From Mobilitalea sibirica (GTDB taxonomy: Bacteria; Bacillota; Clostridia; Lachnospirales; Lachnospiraceae), in the NCBI RefSeq assembly GCF_015999265.1, contig NZ_JAEAGR010000005.1, positions 1 through 64,000 of the forward strand: a stretch of DNA of 64,000 nt, read 5' to 3'. Under the pieces are notes generated by a model, which did no database searches, was not told where the DNA came from, and saw nothing but the letters and a program-made list of their open reading frames with translations. Shown here piece after piece: positions 1-8,394 of the stretch. Position 1 is the stretch's first letter. Each line of letters starts with the position of its first letter. A program made the translations under genes and the position numbers.

Positions 1-200
1 CGCCCGGTCTGCGGTTGCGGTTGTTATAAATGCCGCCATTTAAGCCCGGCTCGCCGATATAGTTATTGTTTTCATAAATTCCATCATAAACGCCCGGTCT
101 GCGGTTGCGGTTGTTATAAATGCCGCCGTTTAACCCCGGCTCGCCGAAATAGTTATTGTTGTCATAAACCCCATTATAAACCCCAGGTCTATTATTATAA
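1..200. repeat. 90-bp coding tandem repeats
   Basis: Units begin at 1 and 91 with the shared 10-mer cgcccggtct, and a diverged third unit begins at 181. The period is exactly 30 codons, and the array continues beyond the left edge. It lies inside a reading frame that stays open, which argues against a CRISPR or intergenic satellite. Confidence 0.9.
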
Positions 201-382
201 ACGTCTGGACGGTTTACATTGTTGTTATCGTTGTTATCATATAGATTATTATTACTATATGGGTATCCACCTAAATTTTGCTTTGAAGTTTTGGTTTCTT
301 CTTTGTTATCACTATCTTTTTTATCAGCTTGTGCTTTTAGCTCTTTTTCATGATCTGAGTTGGATTTCATCTGCTCGGACAT
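1..382 (-). CDS. Asn/Gly/Tyr-rich tandem-repeat protein, C-terminus outside window
   Basis: This open frame starts at ATG 382 behind a GGGGGG ribosome binding site and runs off the left edge without a stop (127 codons visible). Residues 1-40 are charged and Lys/Glu/Asp/Gln-rich with no signal peptide. From about residue 60 the protein is built from 30-residue repeats encoded by 90-bp DNA units at 1-90 and 91-180, with a decayed partial unit from 181. Each unit carries GVY, NNNY, GEPGLNGG and IYNNRNRR blocks. The two full units differ at about 7 of 90 bases, so they duplicated recently or are being homogenised. It lies 76 bp downstream of the S8 protease gene on the same strand and could share its transcript. 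I do not recognise the family; a surface, spore-coat or matrix structural role is only a guess from the composition. Confidence 0.75.
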   Translation of the reverse strand, partial: MSEQMKSNSDHEKELKAQADKKDSDNKEETKTSKQNLGGYPYSNNNLYDNNDNNNVNRPDVYNNRPGVYNGVYDNNNYFGEPGLNGGIYNNRNRRPGVYDGIYENNNYIGEPGLNGGIYNNRNRRPG

Positions 383-458
383 ATCAAGCCCCCCATAATC
401 TTTTGATATCAATATATGTCAAAAACATGTAATTGTGATAGAAAGGATTTTTACATTA

Positions 459-2213
459 TTATAATATGATATTGTCGAATGTTTCCCGTAGGCATAAGGC
501 GCCGTAACCAAGGGTTCTGTTTGGATAAACAGGTTCAATTCTAAGAGATCTACATCCGTCAATTAAGTATGCCTTTAGTTTTTCGCCATACAGATAGGGA
601 TCATTTCCTCTGATAATACCCCATTCCATTAGCAATGCAGCACTTCCGGTTACAAAAGGTGTTGCCATGGAAGTTCCGGAACGGGTTGTATATCCACCAC
701 CGGGTGATGTGGAGGTGATATCAACTCCCGGGGCAACCAGTTCCGGTTTTATATCTACGTCTCTCGTATAACCTCTTCCGGAAAATGGAGCATAGCTGTC
801 AGTATAACCATTATAGGCTCCTACGGATATAGCGCGGTAAGCTGTTGAGGGTATGGTCAGAGTTGTATATTCAGAAGGAAAAAGAAAACGTGTGGATGGA
901 TTTAAGGTTCCTCCGGCAGGCAGCCACATATCATAATCCCCTACTACGATTTTTCGCGGAACCAGTTCAAACTGCCACACACCGGTGTTGATATAGGTTT
1001 GAACAGGAATAAGTTCGATATAAATCTCCTGTAACTGGTTAAAGGGAGTGGGATCCCCATAATACAGTAGGATCTCCGTCTGTCCTATAATGAACTGCTG
1101 CGTACCTAATAATCTGGGAATTGGCCCTACCCGAGTTCCGTTAGGGGCTATAATAACGATATCAAAATGATCAAAATAATACTTCCATATCTGTAAACTT
1201 AAATTAAATTCAAATTCACTGACCGATATCCCAACCAAGGTTTTTTCATCCATGGTAAGTATACCCCTAGCGTGTCTTCCAGAGGCTCCTTCATTGCCGG
1301 TTCCTATAACGATACTGGTTTTACCCTGATTAGCTACATCGTTAATGTAGGATTCTAATATGGTTCTACCGGTATGGGAGCCATAATTATTGCCAAAACT
1401 GATATTAACCACCAGCGGAAGATCTAACGCTAGGGCATAACGTACAGCAAAATCTATGCCTGTCATTAACTGAGTCGTCCTTGGGAAGGAGTCACCGATG
1501 GAGGTACCCAGTTTTACGACAATTAACTCACTTAAGGGGGCTACTCCGCGGTATAATCCGTCACTGGCTCTTCCATTTCCTGCGGCGATACCGGCTACAT
1601 GGGTACCGTGACCGGATAAATCAACGCTGGGTACAATTTCATACCGCTCCGGTATGGGTAGTAATAAGGCTTCATTTATTTCATCTCTTGTATATAAAGT
1701 GCCTGTATCATAATTAGGAGGTGGATTACCTTCTATTGTTTGGTCCCATAGAGCGGCAATTCTTGTCGTTCCATCTTCATTGCGAAAATCCGGGTGTGAA
1801 TAATCAATTCCTGAGTCTATAATGGCTACTAGTACACCGCTGCCTAATAGATTATAGATACCCGGTGCCTGAATGGGATTAATACAGGAAACAGCTCGGC
1901 CATGATTTACTTCAAAGTAGATGCGTTTTGGTTTTTCAATAAACTCAATTTCATCATATTCAGCAAGTCTGTCAATGAACTCCTCCTGAATTGTTATAAT
2001 GGCATAGCCATTGAATAATTCTACGGTGGACGCACCTAATTCATCTTCCAGGCGTTCTAAATCTCCACTAAACTTAACAATCAATTCCCATAGATTAGTG
2101 ATTGGGGAATAACCTACATCCAGATTATAAGTCTTTGCTCTTTCCGATGCAGGAATATCAAGGGCCAGATTAAGTTCATTTTCTATCTTTGCGCTATTAA
2201 TTCCATTCAGCAT
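459..2213 (-). CDS. S8 subtilisin-like serine protease, CspA-like subgroup
   Basis: A 584-residue peptidase of the clostridial CspA-like S8 group. The complete triad is visible: Asp133 in AIIDSGIDYSHPDF, His202 in GHGTHVAG and Ser515 in SGTSMATP, with the oxyanion Asn307 in GTGNEG. The first ~100 residues form a prodomain-like segment, and there is a long insert (about 315-450) between the Asn and Ser motifs, as is usual in this subgroup. There is no signal peptide, so secretion or spore packaging cannot be read from the sequence. Csp relatives act in spore germination by processing the SleC pro-enzyme, but many Lachnospiraceae carry several paralogues of unknown role. All three catalytic residues are kept, so this is not a CspA/CspC-style pseudoprotease. 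The start ATG at 2213 has only a weak upstream GGGG. Confidence 0.88.
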   Translation of the reverse strand: MLNGINSAKIENELNLALDIPASERAKTYNLDVGYSPITNLWELIVKFSGDLERLEDELGASTVELFNGYAIITIQEEFIDRLAEYDEIEFIEKPKRIYFEVNHGRAVSCINPIQAPGIYNLLGSGVLVAIIDSGIDYSHPDFRNEDGTTRIAALWDQTIEGNPPPNYDTGTLYTRDEINEALLLPIPERYEIVPSVDLSGHGTHVAGIAAGNGRASDGLYRGVAPLSELIVVKLGTSIGDSFPRTTQLMTGIDFAVRYALALDLPLVVNISFGNNYGSHTGRTILESYINDVANQGKTSIVIGTGNEGASGRHARGILTMDEKTLVGISVSEFEFNLSLQIWKYYFDHFDIVIIAPNGTRVGPIPRLLGTQQFIIGQTEILLYYGDPTPFNQLQEIYIELIPVQTYINTGVWQFELVPRKIVVGDYDMWLPAGGTLNPSTRFLFPSEYTTLTIPSTAYRAISVGAYNGYTDSYAPFSGRGYTRDVDIKPELVAPGVDITSTSPGGGYTTRSGTSMATPFVTGSAALLMEWGIIRGNDPYLYGEKLKAYLIDGCRSLRIEPVYPNRTLGYGALCLRETFDNIIL

Positions 2214-2397
2214 GTGAAACCCCTATTATATATAACTTCATGATAATATATGCAATAATTGTTTATTTTTACACTCATATAACCTCTCTATCGGGTTCAT
2301 CAGAATTAATGATCGATTGGGAATAATACATCTTGTTCAGTCCCTTGTTTTCCTATGACAAATGTGAGTTGAGGAATGCAATATGCATTTTGCTGGT

Positions 2398-2436
2398 CAA
2401 TATTGTTTGAAAAATATATCTTTTCAAACGATATTG
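2398..2436. promoter_or_regulatory. 39-bp imperfect palindrome upstream of sugar ABC operon
   Basis: Arms 2398-2413 and 2421-2436 match at 15 of 16 positions (CAATAT, one mismatch, GTTTGAAAA) around a 7-bp centre. There is no T-tract, so it is not a terminator. It ends about 20 bp upstream of the predicted -35 box, a position that suits an activator or operator site for the binding-protein gene. The regulator is unknown; the AraC protein encoded at 8395 is a candidate by proximity only. Confidence 0.5.
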
Positions 2437-2455
2437 CTATATTTATCATTATATA

Positions 2456-2484
2456 TTGCTTTAAATTCCATTACGTTGTATAAT
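2456..2484 (+). promoter_or_regulatory. Sigma-A promoter for binding-protein gene
   Basis: TTGCTT (2456-2461), 17-bp spacer, TATAAT (2479-2484). It lies 47 bp before the start codon at 2532, which has a GGGAGG ribosome binding site. Confidence 0.65.
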
Positions 2485-2531
2485 TTTCACATAGATGTTG
2501 CTAACAACACATTAAAGGGAGGAAAAATTAT

Positions 2532-3887
2532 ATGAAAATGAAAAGGTTTTTGGTTATTCTTTTAGCAATTTTCACAATGTTTTCAATTGTGGCATGTAGT
2601 GGTAAAGACAAAGAAGAAGAAACCGGTAAGAAGGATGCGGGTGTAGAAGATACGAACAAAGAGGATACGGATACACCGGATACAGCTTCCGAAGAGAAGA
2701 TTGAATTACGTATCGCATGGTGGGGTTCCCAATTAAGACATGACGGTACCGTTAAAGTAATTGAACTTTATGAATCCTTAAACCCTAATGTAAACATTGA
2801 ATATGAGTTTTATGATTTTGATGGATACATAACAAAACTTAATACTTTGGTAGCTTCCGATGATGTATGGGATATGTTCCAGTTAGGTGGTAATTTCCCT
2901 ACCTATTTAACTAAAATTGTACCATTAAACGAATACATAGAATCAGGTATTATTGATGTATCCAATACAACAGATGCATTCTTAAAAACAACACAGCACG
3001 AAGGTATTCAAGTAGGTATATCCAGTGGTGTTAACACCTATGGCGTTGCATATGATCCTGCGTTATTTGCAGAAGCAGGAGTTCCGGAACCTACAGATAA
3101 TTGGACCTGGGATGATTATGCACAGGCAAGTTTGACTATTAGTGAAAAACTAGGGATTTATGGAAGTTCCAAATTCGATGATTTCATCGGAGGATGTTCT
3201 GCAGGTATTCCTCAGTCCGACATTAATTTAGGCTTCTTTGCAATGTCGAATGATGACCTAGGTTTTGATGACTACACCTTAATGACAGACTATATTCAGA
3301 TGAGAGCTGACCTTACAAATGCCGGAGCATATCCGGATCCCGGTGCAATTGCAGAGATCAAAGATATTGAAGGTGATTACCTTGTGACAGGCGAAGCAGC
3401 TATGACTTGGATTGCAAGCAATCAGTTTATCGCATTATCAGAAGCAGCAGGCAGAGAACTTAAACTAGCTCCAATCCCTAGAAAGAAAGCAGACGGACCT
3501 TCCGGATCAGCGATCCAGTCTTCCCAGATGTTCAGTATCTCTAAGGATTCCGAACATCCGGAAGAGGCAGCAAAATTCTTGAATTTCTTCTGGACAGATG
3601 AGGAAGCTAACAAGATATTAATGGGCGAACGTGGTATCTCAATCTTTTCTAATGTACTTGAGGCACAAGCTCCATTACAATCAGATCTTCAGGTTGTAGT
3701 TAACGAATTTGTTGAATTAGTTGGTAGCTTTGAAACGGGAGAAGTTAATGTTATCAGCCCCGAGCAAAAGGCAGAAATCGAAGATAATTATAAACTGTTA
3801 ATAGAAAAGGTTATCTATGGCGAAATGACAGCAGATGAGGCAGCAAAAGCGAATTATGAATTTGCAAAATCAAAATTCAGTAAATAG
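2532..3887 (+). CDS. Sugar ABC transporter substrate-binding lipoprotein
   Basis: A 451-residue extracellular solute-binding protein of the CUT1 (family 1) type. Residues 1-21 form a lipoprotein signal ending in the lipobox SIVAC, so Cys22 is the predicted lipidated residue. An acidic Lys/Glu/Asp/Thr linker (about 24-55) tethers the domain to the membrane. The body has the usual features (RIAWWGSQ near the start, a Trp-rich WTWDDY segment, and a C-terminal EAAKFLNFFW helix). It is the first gene of a set continuing with two permeases and catabolic enzymes for rhamnose and galacturonate, so rhamnogalacturonan or galacturonate oligosaccharides are the inferred ligand. The ligand cannot be read from the sequence. 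Confidence 0.9.
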   Translation: MKMKRFLVILLAIFTMFSIVACSGKDKEEETGKKDAGVEDTNKEDTDTPDTASEEKIELRIAWWGSQLRHDGTVKVIELYESLNPNVNIEYEFYDFDGYITKLNTLVASDDVWDMFQLGGNFPTYLTKIVPLNEYIESGIIDVSNTTDAFLKTTQHEGIQVGISSGVNTYGVAYDPALFAEAGVPEPTDNWTWDDYAQASLTISEKLGIYGSSKFDDFIGGCSAGIPQSDINLGFFAMSNDDLGFDDYTLMTDYIQMRADLTNAGAYPDPGAIAEIKDIEGDYLVTGEAAMTWIASNQFIALSEAAGRELKLAPIPRKKADGPSGSAIQSSQMFSISKDSEHPEEAAKFLNFFWTDEEANKILMGERGISIFSNVLEAQAPLQSDLQVVVNEFVELVGSFETGEVNVISPEQKAEIEDNYKLLIEKVIYGEMTADEAAKANYEFAKSKFSK

Positions 3888-3980
3888 TAGTTTTTGAACT
3901 GAGTCCAAGAGATCTATAAGAAATTGTATAGTACTATGACTATTTAATAATGAACCAAAAGGTATTAAAAAGATACAATC

Positions 3981-4022
3981 GTATTAGAACTCTTTACTTT
4001 ATATAGTAAGGAGTTCTAATAC
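3981..4022 (+). promoter_or_regulatory. Stem-loop between binding protein and permease genes
   Basis: Arms 3981-3996 and 4007-4022 pair at 15 of 16 positions with a 10-nt loop. The sequence after it is not T-rich, so it looks like an RNA-stabilising or attenuating hairpin rather than a full terminator. Such hairpins often let a binding protein be made in excess over its permeases. Confidence 0.55.
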
Positions 4023-4080
4023 TTCAAGCTGGCATAGTAGCAACTAAGAATGACTCAAAGAATGTATTAGTTAAAAAATT

Positions 4081-4128
4081 ATTAATTCCATAGTGTTTTT
4101 AAGTTGCACCATACCCTATGGAATTAAT
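4081..4128. promoter_or_regulatory. 13-bp perfect inverted repeat, possible RNA hairpin
   Basis: ATTAATTCCATAG (4081-4093) is repeated exactly inverted at 4116-4128 with a 22-nt loop. No T-tract follows on either strand. It is the second stem-loop in the gap before the permease genes. Confidence 0.5.
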
Positions 4129-4331
4129 AACAATAATATGGAATCTATGGAGTCTATTCTCCTTAAGCGTATAAAGGCTTTTTGATAAATAAATCGATAA
4201 TGAGCCAGATGTTTCATAATAGAATCTAAAACATAAGTTTGATGTGATTTCCCAAAGAAAGATAGTAGCCTACAAAAATAATACGAAAAAGATTGGAGGA
4301 TAATTCCTCCCTAAAAGATTGGAGGAATGGG

Positions 4332-5240
4332 ATGAAGAAGTTGAAAAGTTCAGTTTATAAATTCCTACATAAAGAGTATACGGTTGGTTATATCTTCGCA
4401 GCTCCTTTTATCATAGGATTTTTAGGATTTACAATCGTACCGATTATCACATCGTTTTATTATTCCTTTACCGACTTTAATTTAATTAAACAAGAACAGG
4501 TAATTGGAATTGATAATTATACCCGATTATTTCAAGATAGCAGATTTATAAATTCCGTAAAGGTTACGCTGGAGTATGTATTAACCTCCGTACCATTAAA
4601 ACTTTCCTTTGCGCTATTTATTGCTGTTATCTTAACACGCAGAACACGGATGCAAAGCTTTTACCGTTCGCTGTTTTATGTCCCTTCTCTAATCGGTGGA
4701 AGCATTGCAGTAGCTTTGGTTTGGAAGGAACTGTTCTCAAGAAACGGCTTAATTAACCATATGATTACCGGGTTGGGGTTTGAAAAGATCTCTTGGTTCG
4801 GTAATCAGGATTTTGCTATGACACCTTTGATTTTAATGTCAGCATGGCAGTTTGGATCTAGTATGATCATTTTTGCTGCAGGACTAAAACAGATACCTCT
4901 TACTTATTATGAAGCAGCTAAGATTGATGGTGCAAACCGTCTGAAGTCATTTATTAAAATTACGATACCCTGCTTATCACCGGTCATCTTATACAATCTG
5001 GTTATGCAGACCATTGCTGCCTTTATGTCATTTACCCAGGCCTTTGTTATCACCAGAGGCGGTCCCAATGACAGAACCAATTTTTATGCTTTGTATGTAT
5101 ATAATCATGCGTTTAAATACTACGACATGGGATATGCCAGTGCGATGTCCTGGATTATGCTGGTGGTCATGAGCTTAATTACCTTTATTATCTTCAAAAC
5201 ATCGAAATACTGGGTGTTTAGTGAAGCAGACAGCAATTAG
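4332..5240 (+). CDS. Sugar ABC transporter permease, LplB/UgpA type
   Basis: A 302-residue inner-membrane permease with six predicted hydrophobic segments and the cytoplasmic EAA loop (YYEAAKIDGANRLKSFIKITIP), where the ATPase docks. A TTG at 4293 would add 13 residues, but the ATG at 4332 has GGAGG six bases upstream and matches the usual N-terminus, so I start there. It pairs with the next permease to form the CUT1 channel. No ATP-binding subunit is encoded nearby, as is common in Firmicutes, where a shared MsmK/MsmX-type ATPase serves many importers. A short palindrome upstream (4295-4310) could mask the ribosome binding site. Confidence 0.92.
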   Translation: MKKLKSSVYKFLHKEYTVGYIFAAPFIIGFLGFTIVPIITSFYYSFTDFNLIKQEQVIGIDNYTRLFQDSRFINSVKVTLEYVLTSVPLKLSFALFIAVILTRRTRMQSFYRSLFYVPSLIGGSIAVALVWKELFSRNGLINHMITGLGFEKISWFGNQDFAMTPLILMSAWQFGSSMIIFAAGLKQIPLTYYEAAKIDGANRLKSFIKITIPCLSPVILYNLVMQTIAAFMSFTQAFVITRGGPNDRTNFYALYVYNHAFKYYDMGYASAMSWIMLVVMSLITFIIFKTSKYWVFSEADSN

Positions 5241-5249
5241 GAGGTAGAA

Positions 5250-6098
5250 ATGATGACGAATAATAAAAAAATAATGTCAAAACTTTTCTATCATGTATTA
5301 ATTTCAATTTTCGGATTTGCCATGGTTTACCCGGTTTTGTGGATGATCAGCGGTTCCTTAAAGAATAACACAGAGATATTAAATGGTTCCTTAAGTTTAA
5401 TTCCTCCGAATTTTAGATGGGAAAACTTCGTAACAGGTTGGAGCGGCTTCGGTAAAATAACCTTTGCAACTTTCTTTAAAAACTCATTTTTCATTACAGT
5501 GGTAGCAACCATAGGTACCGTAATCAGTTCAGCTTGTATCTCTTATTCCTTTGCCAGACTTAGATATAGAGGAAGAAAGTTACTGTTTACTCTAATGATT
5601 ATGACTTTGTTATTACCGGGACAGATACTCTTAATTCCCCAGTTCATAATTTATCACAGACTTGGATTAGTGCCTTCCATGATACCACTAATTCTCCCAC
5701 ATTTTCTTGGGCAGGCTTTCTTTATCTTTCAGATGATGCAGTTTATGGCCGGTATTCCAAGAGAACTGGATGAAGCAGCTTTTGTAGATGGGTGTAGCCG
5801 TTATGGAATATTTCGTAATATAGTATTCCCGCTTTTAAAACCGGTTATTGTTACTACGATTATTATTCAGTTTTATTGGAAGTGGGATGATTTTCAAGGT
5901 CCGTTGGTATATCTAAGCAAGCCACAGTCGTATACCGTGTCCATCGCCTTAAAGCTTTTTGCTGATGCCTCTTCCAGAACAGATTATGGTGCCATGTTTG
6001 CAATGTCAACCTTATCCTTGTTGCCGGTATTCTTAATTTTCCTCTTCTTCAATAAATATCTGACAGAGGGAATCAGTACAAGTGGGCTAAAAGGTTAA
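5250..6098 (+). CDS. Sugar ABC transporter permease, LplC/UgpE type
   Basis: A 282-residue second permease of the same importer, starting 9 bp after the first permease stops and preceded by AGGAGG. It has six hydrophobic segments and the EAA loop ELDEAAFVDGCSRYGIFRNIVFPLLKP. The C-terminal half is the MalG-like BPD_transp_1 fold. In Bacillus subtilis the related lplA-lplB-lplC-lplD cluster combines binding protein, two permeases and a GH4 enzyme, the same combination as here, supporting a role in uronic-acid oligosaccharide uptake by analogy. Confidence 0.92.
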   Translation: MMTNNKKIMSKLFYHVLISIFGFAMVYPVLWMISGSLKNNTEILNGSLSLIPPNFRWENFVTGWSGFGKITFATFFKNSFFITVVATIGTVISSACISYSFARLRYRGRKLLFTLMIMTLLLPGQILLIPQFIIYHRLGLVPSMIPLILPHFLGQAFFIFQMMQFMAGIPRELDEAAFVDGCSRYGIFRNIVFPLLKPVIVTTIIIQFYWKWDDFQGPLVYLSKPQSYTVSIALKLFADASSRTDYGAMFAMSTLSLLPVFLIFLFFNKYLTEGISTSGLKG

Positions 6099-6289
6099 CT
6101 TAAGATTTAAGTTTTATAAATGAAAAAACTAAGGATATATTTTTGAAACCATGTTCCTGCTGTTTACCAACTATCATATTAACTGCTGTTATGCAGAAAA
6201 TATTCGAAAGAGGGTATTGTCAGCAGGAACTGTCTACATTAAGATAGAAGTACAAGTTGAATTGCCGAAAAGGCATACGGAGGGTAAAT

Positions 6290-8356
6290 ATGCCAATTAA
6301 CAGATACAGTCTGGTTACCAGACATAATCCTAAATTAAATCATATTGATGTTAGATCCCCTTTCACAGTGGGGAATGGGGAATTTGCTTATACTGTTGAT
6401 ATAACAGGTATGCAATCCCTATATGACTATTATAAAGAAAATGATAATCCCTTATGTACCTTAAGCCAATGGGGCTGGCATACAACCCCGGTAAGTTCTG
6501 ACAGGTATAGTTATACCCTACAGGATGTAGAAATGACGGAGTACGATTATGCCGGTCGTAAAGTTACTTATGCGGTAGAGTGTAAGAAAGGAAATGAAGA
6601 GGTATATTACTGGCTTCGCCAAAATCCTCATCGCATGAATCTTGGTAGACTTGGGCTTATTTATAAAGGAAAATGTATTCAACCTGAGGATTTATCCGAT
6701 ATTCATCAGTCACTGAATTTATATACCGGTACGATAGAAAGTAATTTTTTATTAGACGGTGTAAAATGTAAGGTTTTCACCTGCTGTCATCATAGTAAGG
6801 ATGCCATTGCGATTCAAATAGAAAGTGACCTTCTGAAAGAAGGAAGCTTAAAAATAATGCTTTCTTTTCCTTATGGGTCTGCAGATATCACAGCCTCTGA
6901 TTGGGAAAAGGTGGACAAACACGAAACGATAGTGATCAATTCGATTGACCATACCTCCTTATTGGTGAATCGAAGATTAGATAGGGATGCTTATTATGTA
7001 GGAGTGAAGTCTGATAATGAAATAACTTATGATGTTAAAGATAATCACAAAATAGTAATAGGATCTTCCGGTCAAGATGAAATAGCCTTCTCTACAACAT
7101 TTTCAAAAGAACCGATTCAAGATTTAAGCACTTACGACGAAGCGCTGGACAGCAGCAAGCTTGGCTGGAAGGACTTCTGGGAGAATGGAGGGGCTATAGA
7201 CCTTCATAAATCAAAGGATGAACGGGCATTGGAGTTGGAACGAAGGATTGTTCTATCCCAATACGTCAGTGTTGTTAATTCCTGTGGGTCCATGCCGCCC
7301 CAGGAAACCGGACTGACTTGTAACAGCTGGCACGGTAAATTTCATCTGGAGATGTATCTGTGGCATCTGGCTTATCTGCCTTTGTGGGGAAGAACAGAGC
7401 TACTGAAAAGAAGCCTTGGATGGTATAAAGAACATCTGAAGGAAGCGAAGGATAATGCTTCCCGCAATGGTTTTAAGGGAGCGAAGTGGCCCAAACAGGT
7501 TGCTTATGATGCAGTAGACAGTCCCTCACCGATCGCAACCCTGTTAATCTGGCAGCAGCCTCACATCATCTATATGTTAGAGATGGTATACCAATGTAAT
7601 CCTTGTGATACTCTATTAAAGGAATACTGGGAAGTAATGAAAGAAACCGCGGATTTTATGGCGGACTACGCAGTGAAAAATCCGATCACGGGAAAATATG
7701 AGTTGGTTGCGCCTTTAATACCGGCACAGGAAGCACATAATCCGTTAACAACCCATAATCCAACCTATGAGCTGGAATATTGGAGATTTACATTACGGAT
7801 TGCGGCGGACTGGGCAAAACGAATCGGAAAGGAAGAGCAGGGCTATGAATGGCTTGAAATCTCTAACCATATGGCAGACCTTCCGGTAAAGGACGGTGTA
7901 TATCTGGCCCACGAAAACTGTCCGGATACCTTTACGAAGTTTAATAAGGATCATCCATCGATGCTGGCCGCTTATGGTTTAATTTATAGTGATAGGGTTG
8001 ACAAAAACATTATGAAAAACACAGTGGAAGCAACGATGAAGGGTTGGGATTTTGCAACCACCTGGGGTTGGGATTTTGCTATGATTGCCATGACTGCAAC
8101 AAGGCTTAAAGATCCTGATACGGCAATTGAAAGTCTTCTTATGAATACACCGAACAATCAATATGCAGCCAGCGGTAATAATACACAGGGATTAAGAAAG
8201 GATCTGCCTCTATACCTTCCCGGTAACGGATCTCTGCTTCTGGCAGTTGCCATGATGGCGGCTGGCTACTCAGGTTGCAAGGAAGACACTCCCGGTTTTC
8301 CAAAAAACGGAATGTGGCAGATTGAGGTTGAAAATATAGCTCCTTTTCCTTATTAA
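6290..8356 (+). CDS. Six-hairpin (alpha/alpha)6-barrel glycoside hydrolase, family uncertain
   Basis: A 688-residue cytoplasmic protein without signal peptide. The first ~280 residues look like the beta-sandwich domain found before the catalytic barrel in clan GH-L enzymes; residues ~300-680 form a helical barrel with NSWHGKFHLEMYLWH, a TYELEYW segment with candidate acidic residues, and a C-terminal LYLPGNGSLLLAVAMMAAG. This pattern recalls GH65/PGGHG-like proteins, but I cannot name the family or the catalytic acid with certainty. The start is ATG 6290 (GGAGGG at 6279); an in-frame TTG at 6257 lacks a good ribosome binding site. It sits between the sugar importer and an AraC regulator, so it probably cleaves the imported oligosaccharide, perhaps releasing rhamnose or an uronic acid; that is inference. 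Confidence 0.72.
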   Translation: MPINRYSLVTRHNPKLNHIDVRSPFTVGNGEFAYTVDITGMQSLYDYYKENDNPLCTLSQWGWHTTPVSSDRYSYTLQDVEMTEYDYAGRKVTYAVECKKGNEEVYYWLRQNPHRMNLGRLGLIYKGKCIQPEDLSDIHQSLNLYTGTIESNFLLDGVKCKVFTCCHHSKDAIAIQIESDLLKEGSLKIMLSFPYGSADITASDWEKVDKHETIVINSIDHTSLLVNRRLDRDAYYVGVKSDNEITYDVKDNHKIVIGSSGQDEIAFSTTFSKEPIQDLSTYDEALDSSKLGWKDFWENGGAIDLHKSKDERALELERRIVLSQYVSVVNSCGSMPPQETGLTCNSWHGKFHLEMYLWHLAYLPLWGRTELLKRSLGWYKEHLKEAKDNASRNGFKGAKWPKQVAYDAVDSPSPIATLLIWQQPHIIYMLEMVYQCNPCDTLLKEYWEVMKETADFMADYAVKNPITGKYELVAPLIPAQEAHNPLTTHNPTYELEYWRFTLRIAADWAKRIGKEEQGYEWLEISNHMADLPVKDGVYLAHENCPDTFTKFNKDHPSMLAAYGLIYSDRVDKNIMKNTVEATMKGWDFATTWGWDFAMIAMTATRLKDPDTAIESLLMNTPNNQYAASGNNTQGLRKDLPLYLPGNGSLLLAVAMMAAGYSGCKEDTPGFPKNGMWQIEVENIAPFPY

Positions 8357-8394
8357 AGATAGACACATACATTCCTTTTAGAAAGTGGGTTAAT

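Larger units (their letters stand above)
3888..4331. other. Binding protein-permease intergenic region with two stem-loops
   Basis: A non-coding stretch of 444 bp. It contains the two inverted repeats listed separately (3981-4022 and 4081-4128) and a short GGAGGATAATTCCTCC palindrome at 4295-4310, just upstream of the real ribosome binding site of the permease. No gene is visible. Confidence 0.7.

Noticed and set aside
1-200. CRISPR-like direct repeats
   Set aside because: The repeats are contiguous 90-bp units without spacers and keep one reading frame of a protein.
4293-4331. TTG start for the first permease, 13 residues longer
   Set aside because: The ATG at 4332 has a well-spaced GGAGG and gives the usual N-terminus; the extension lies over a palindrome.
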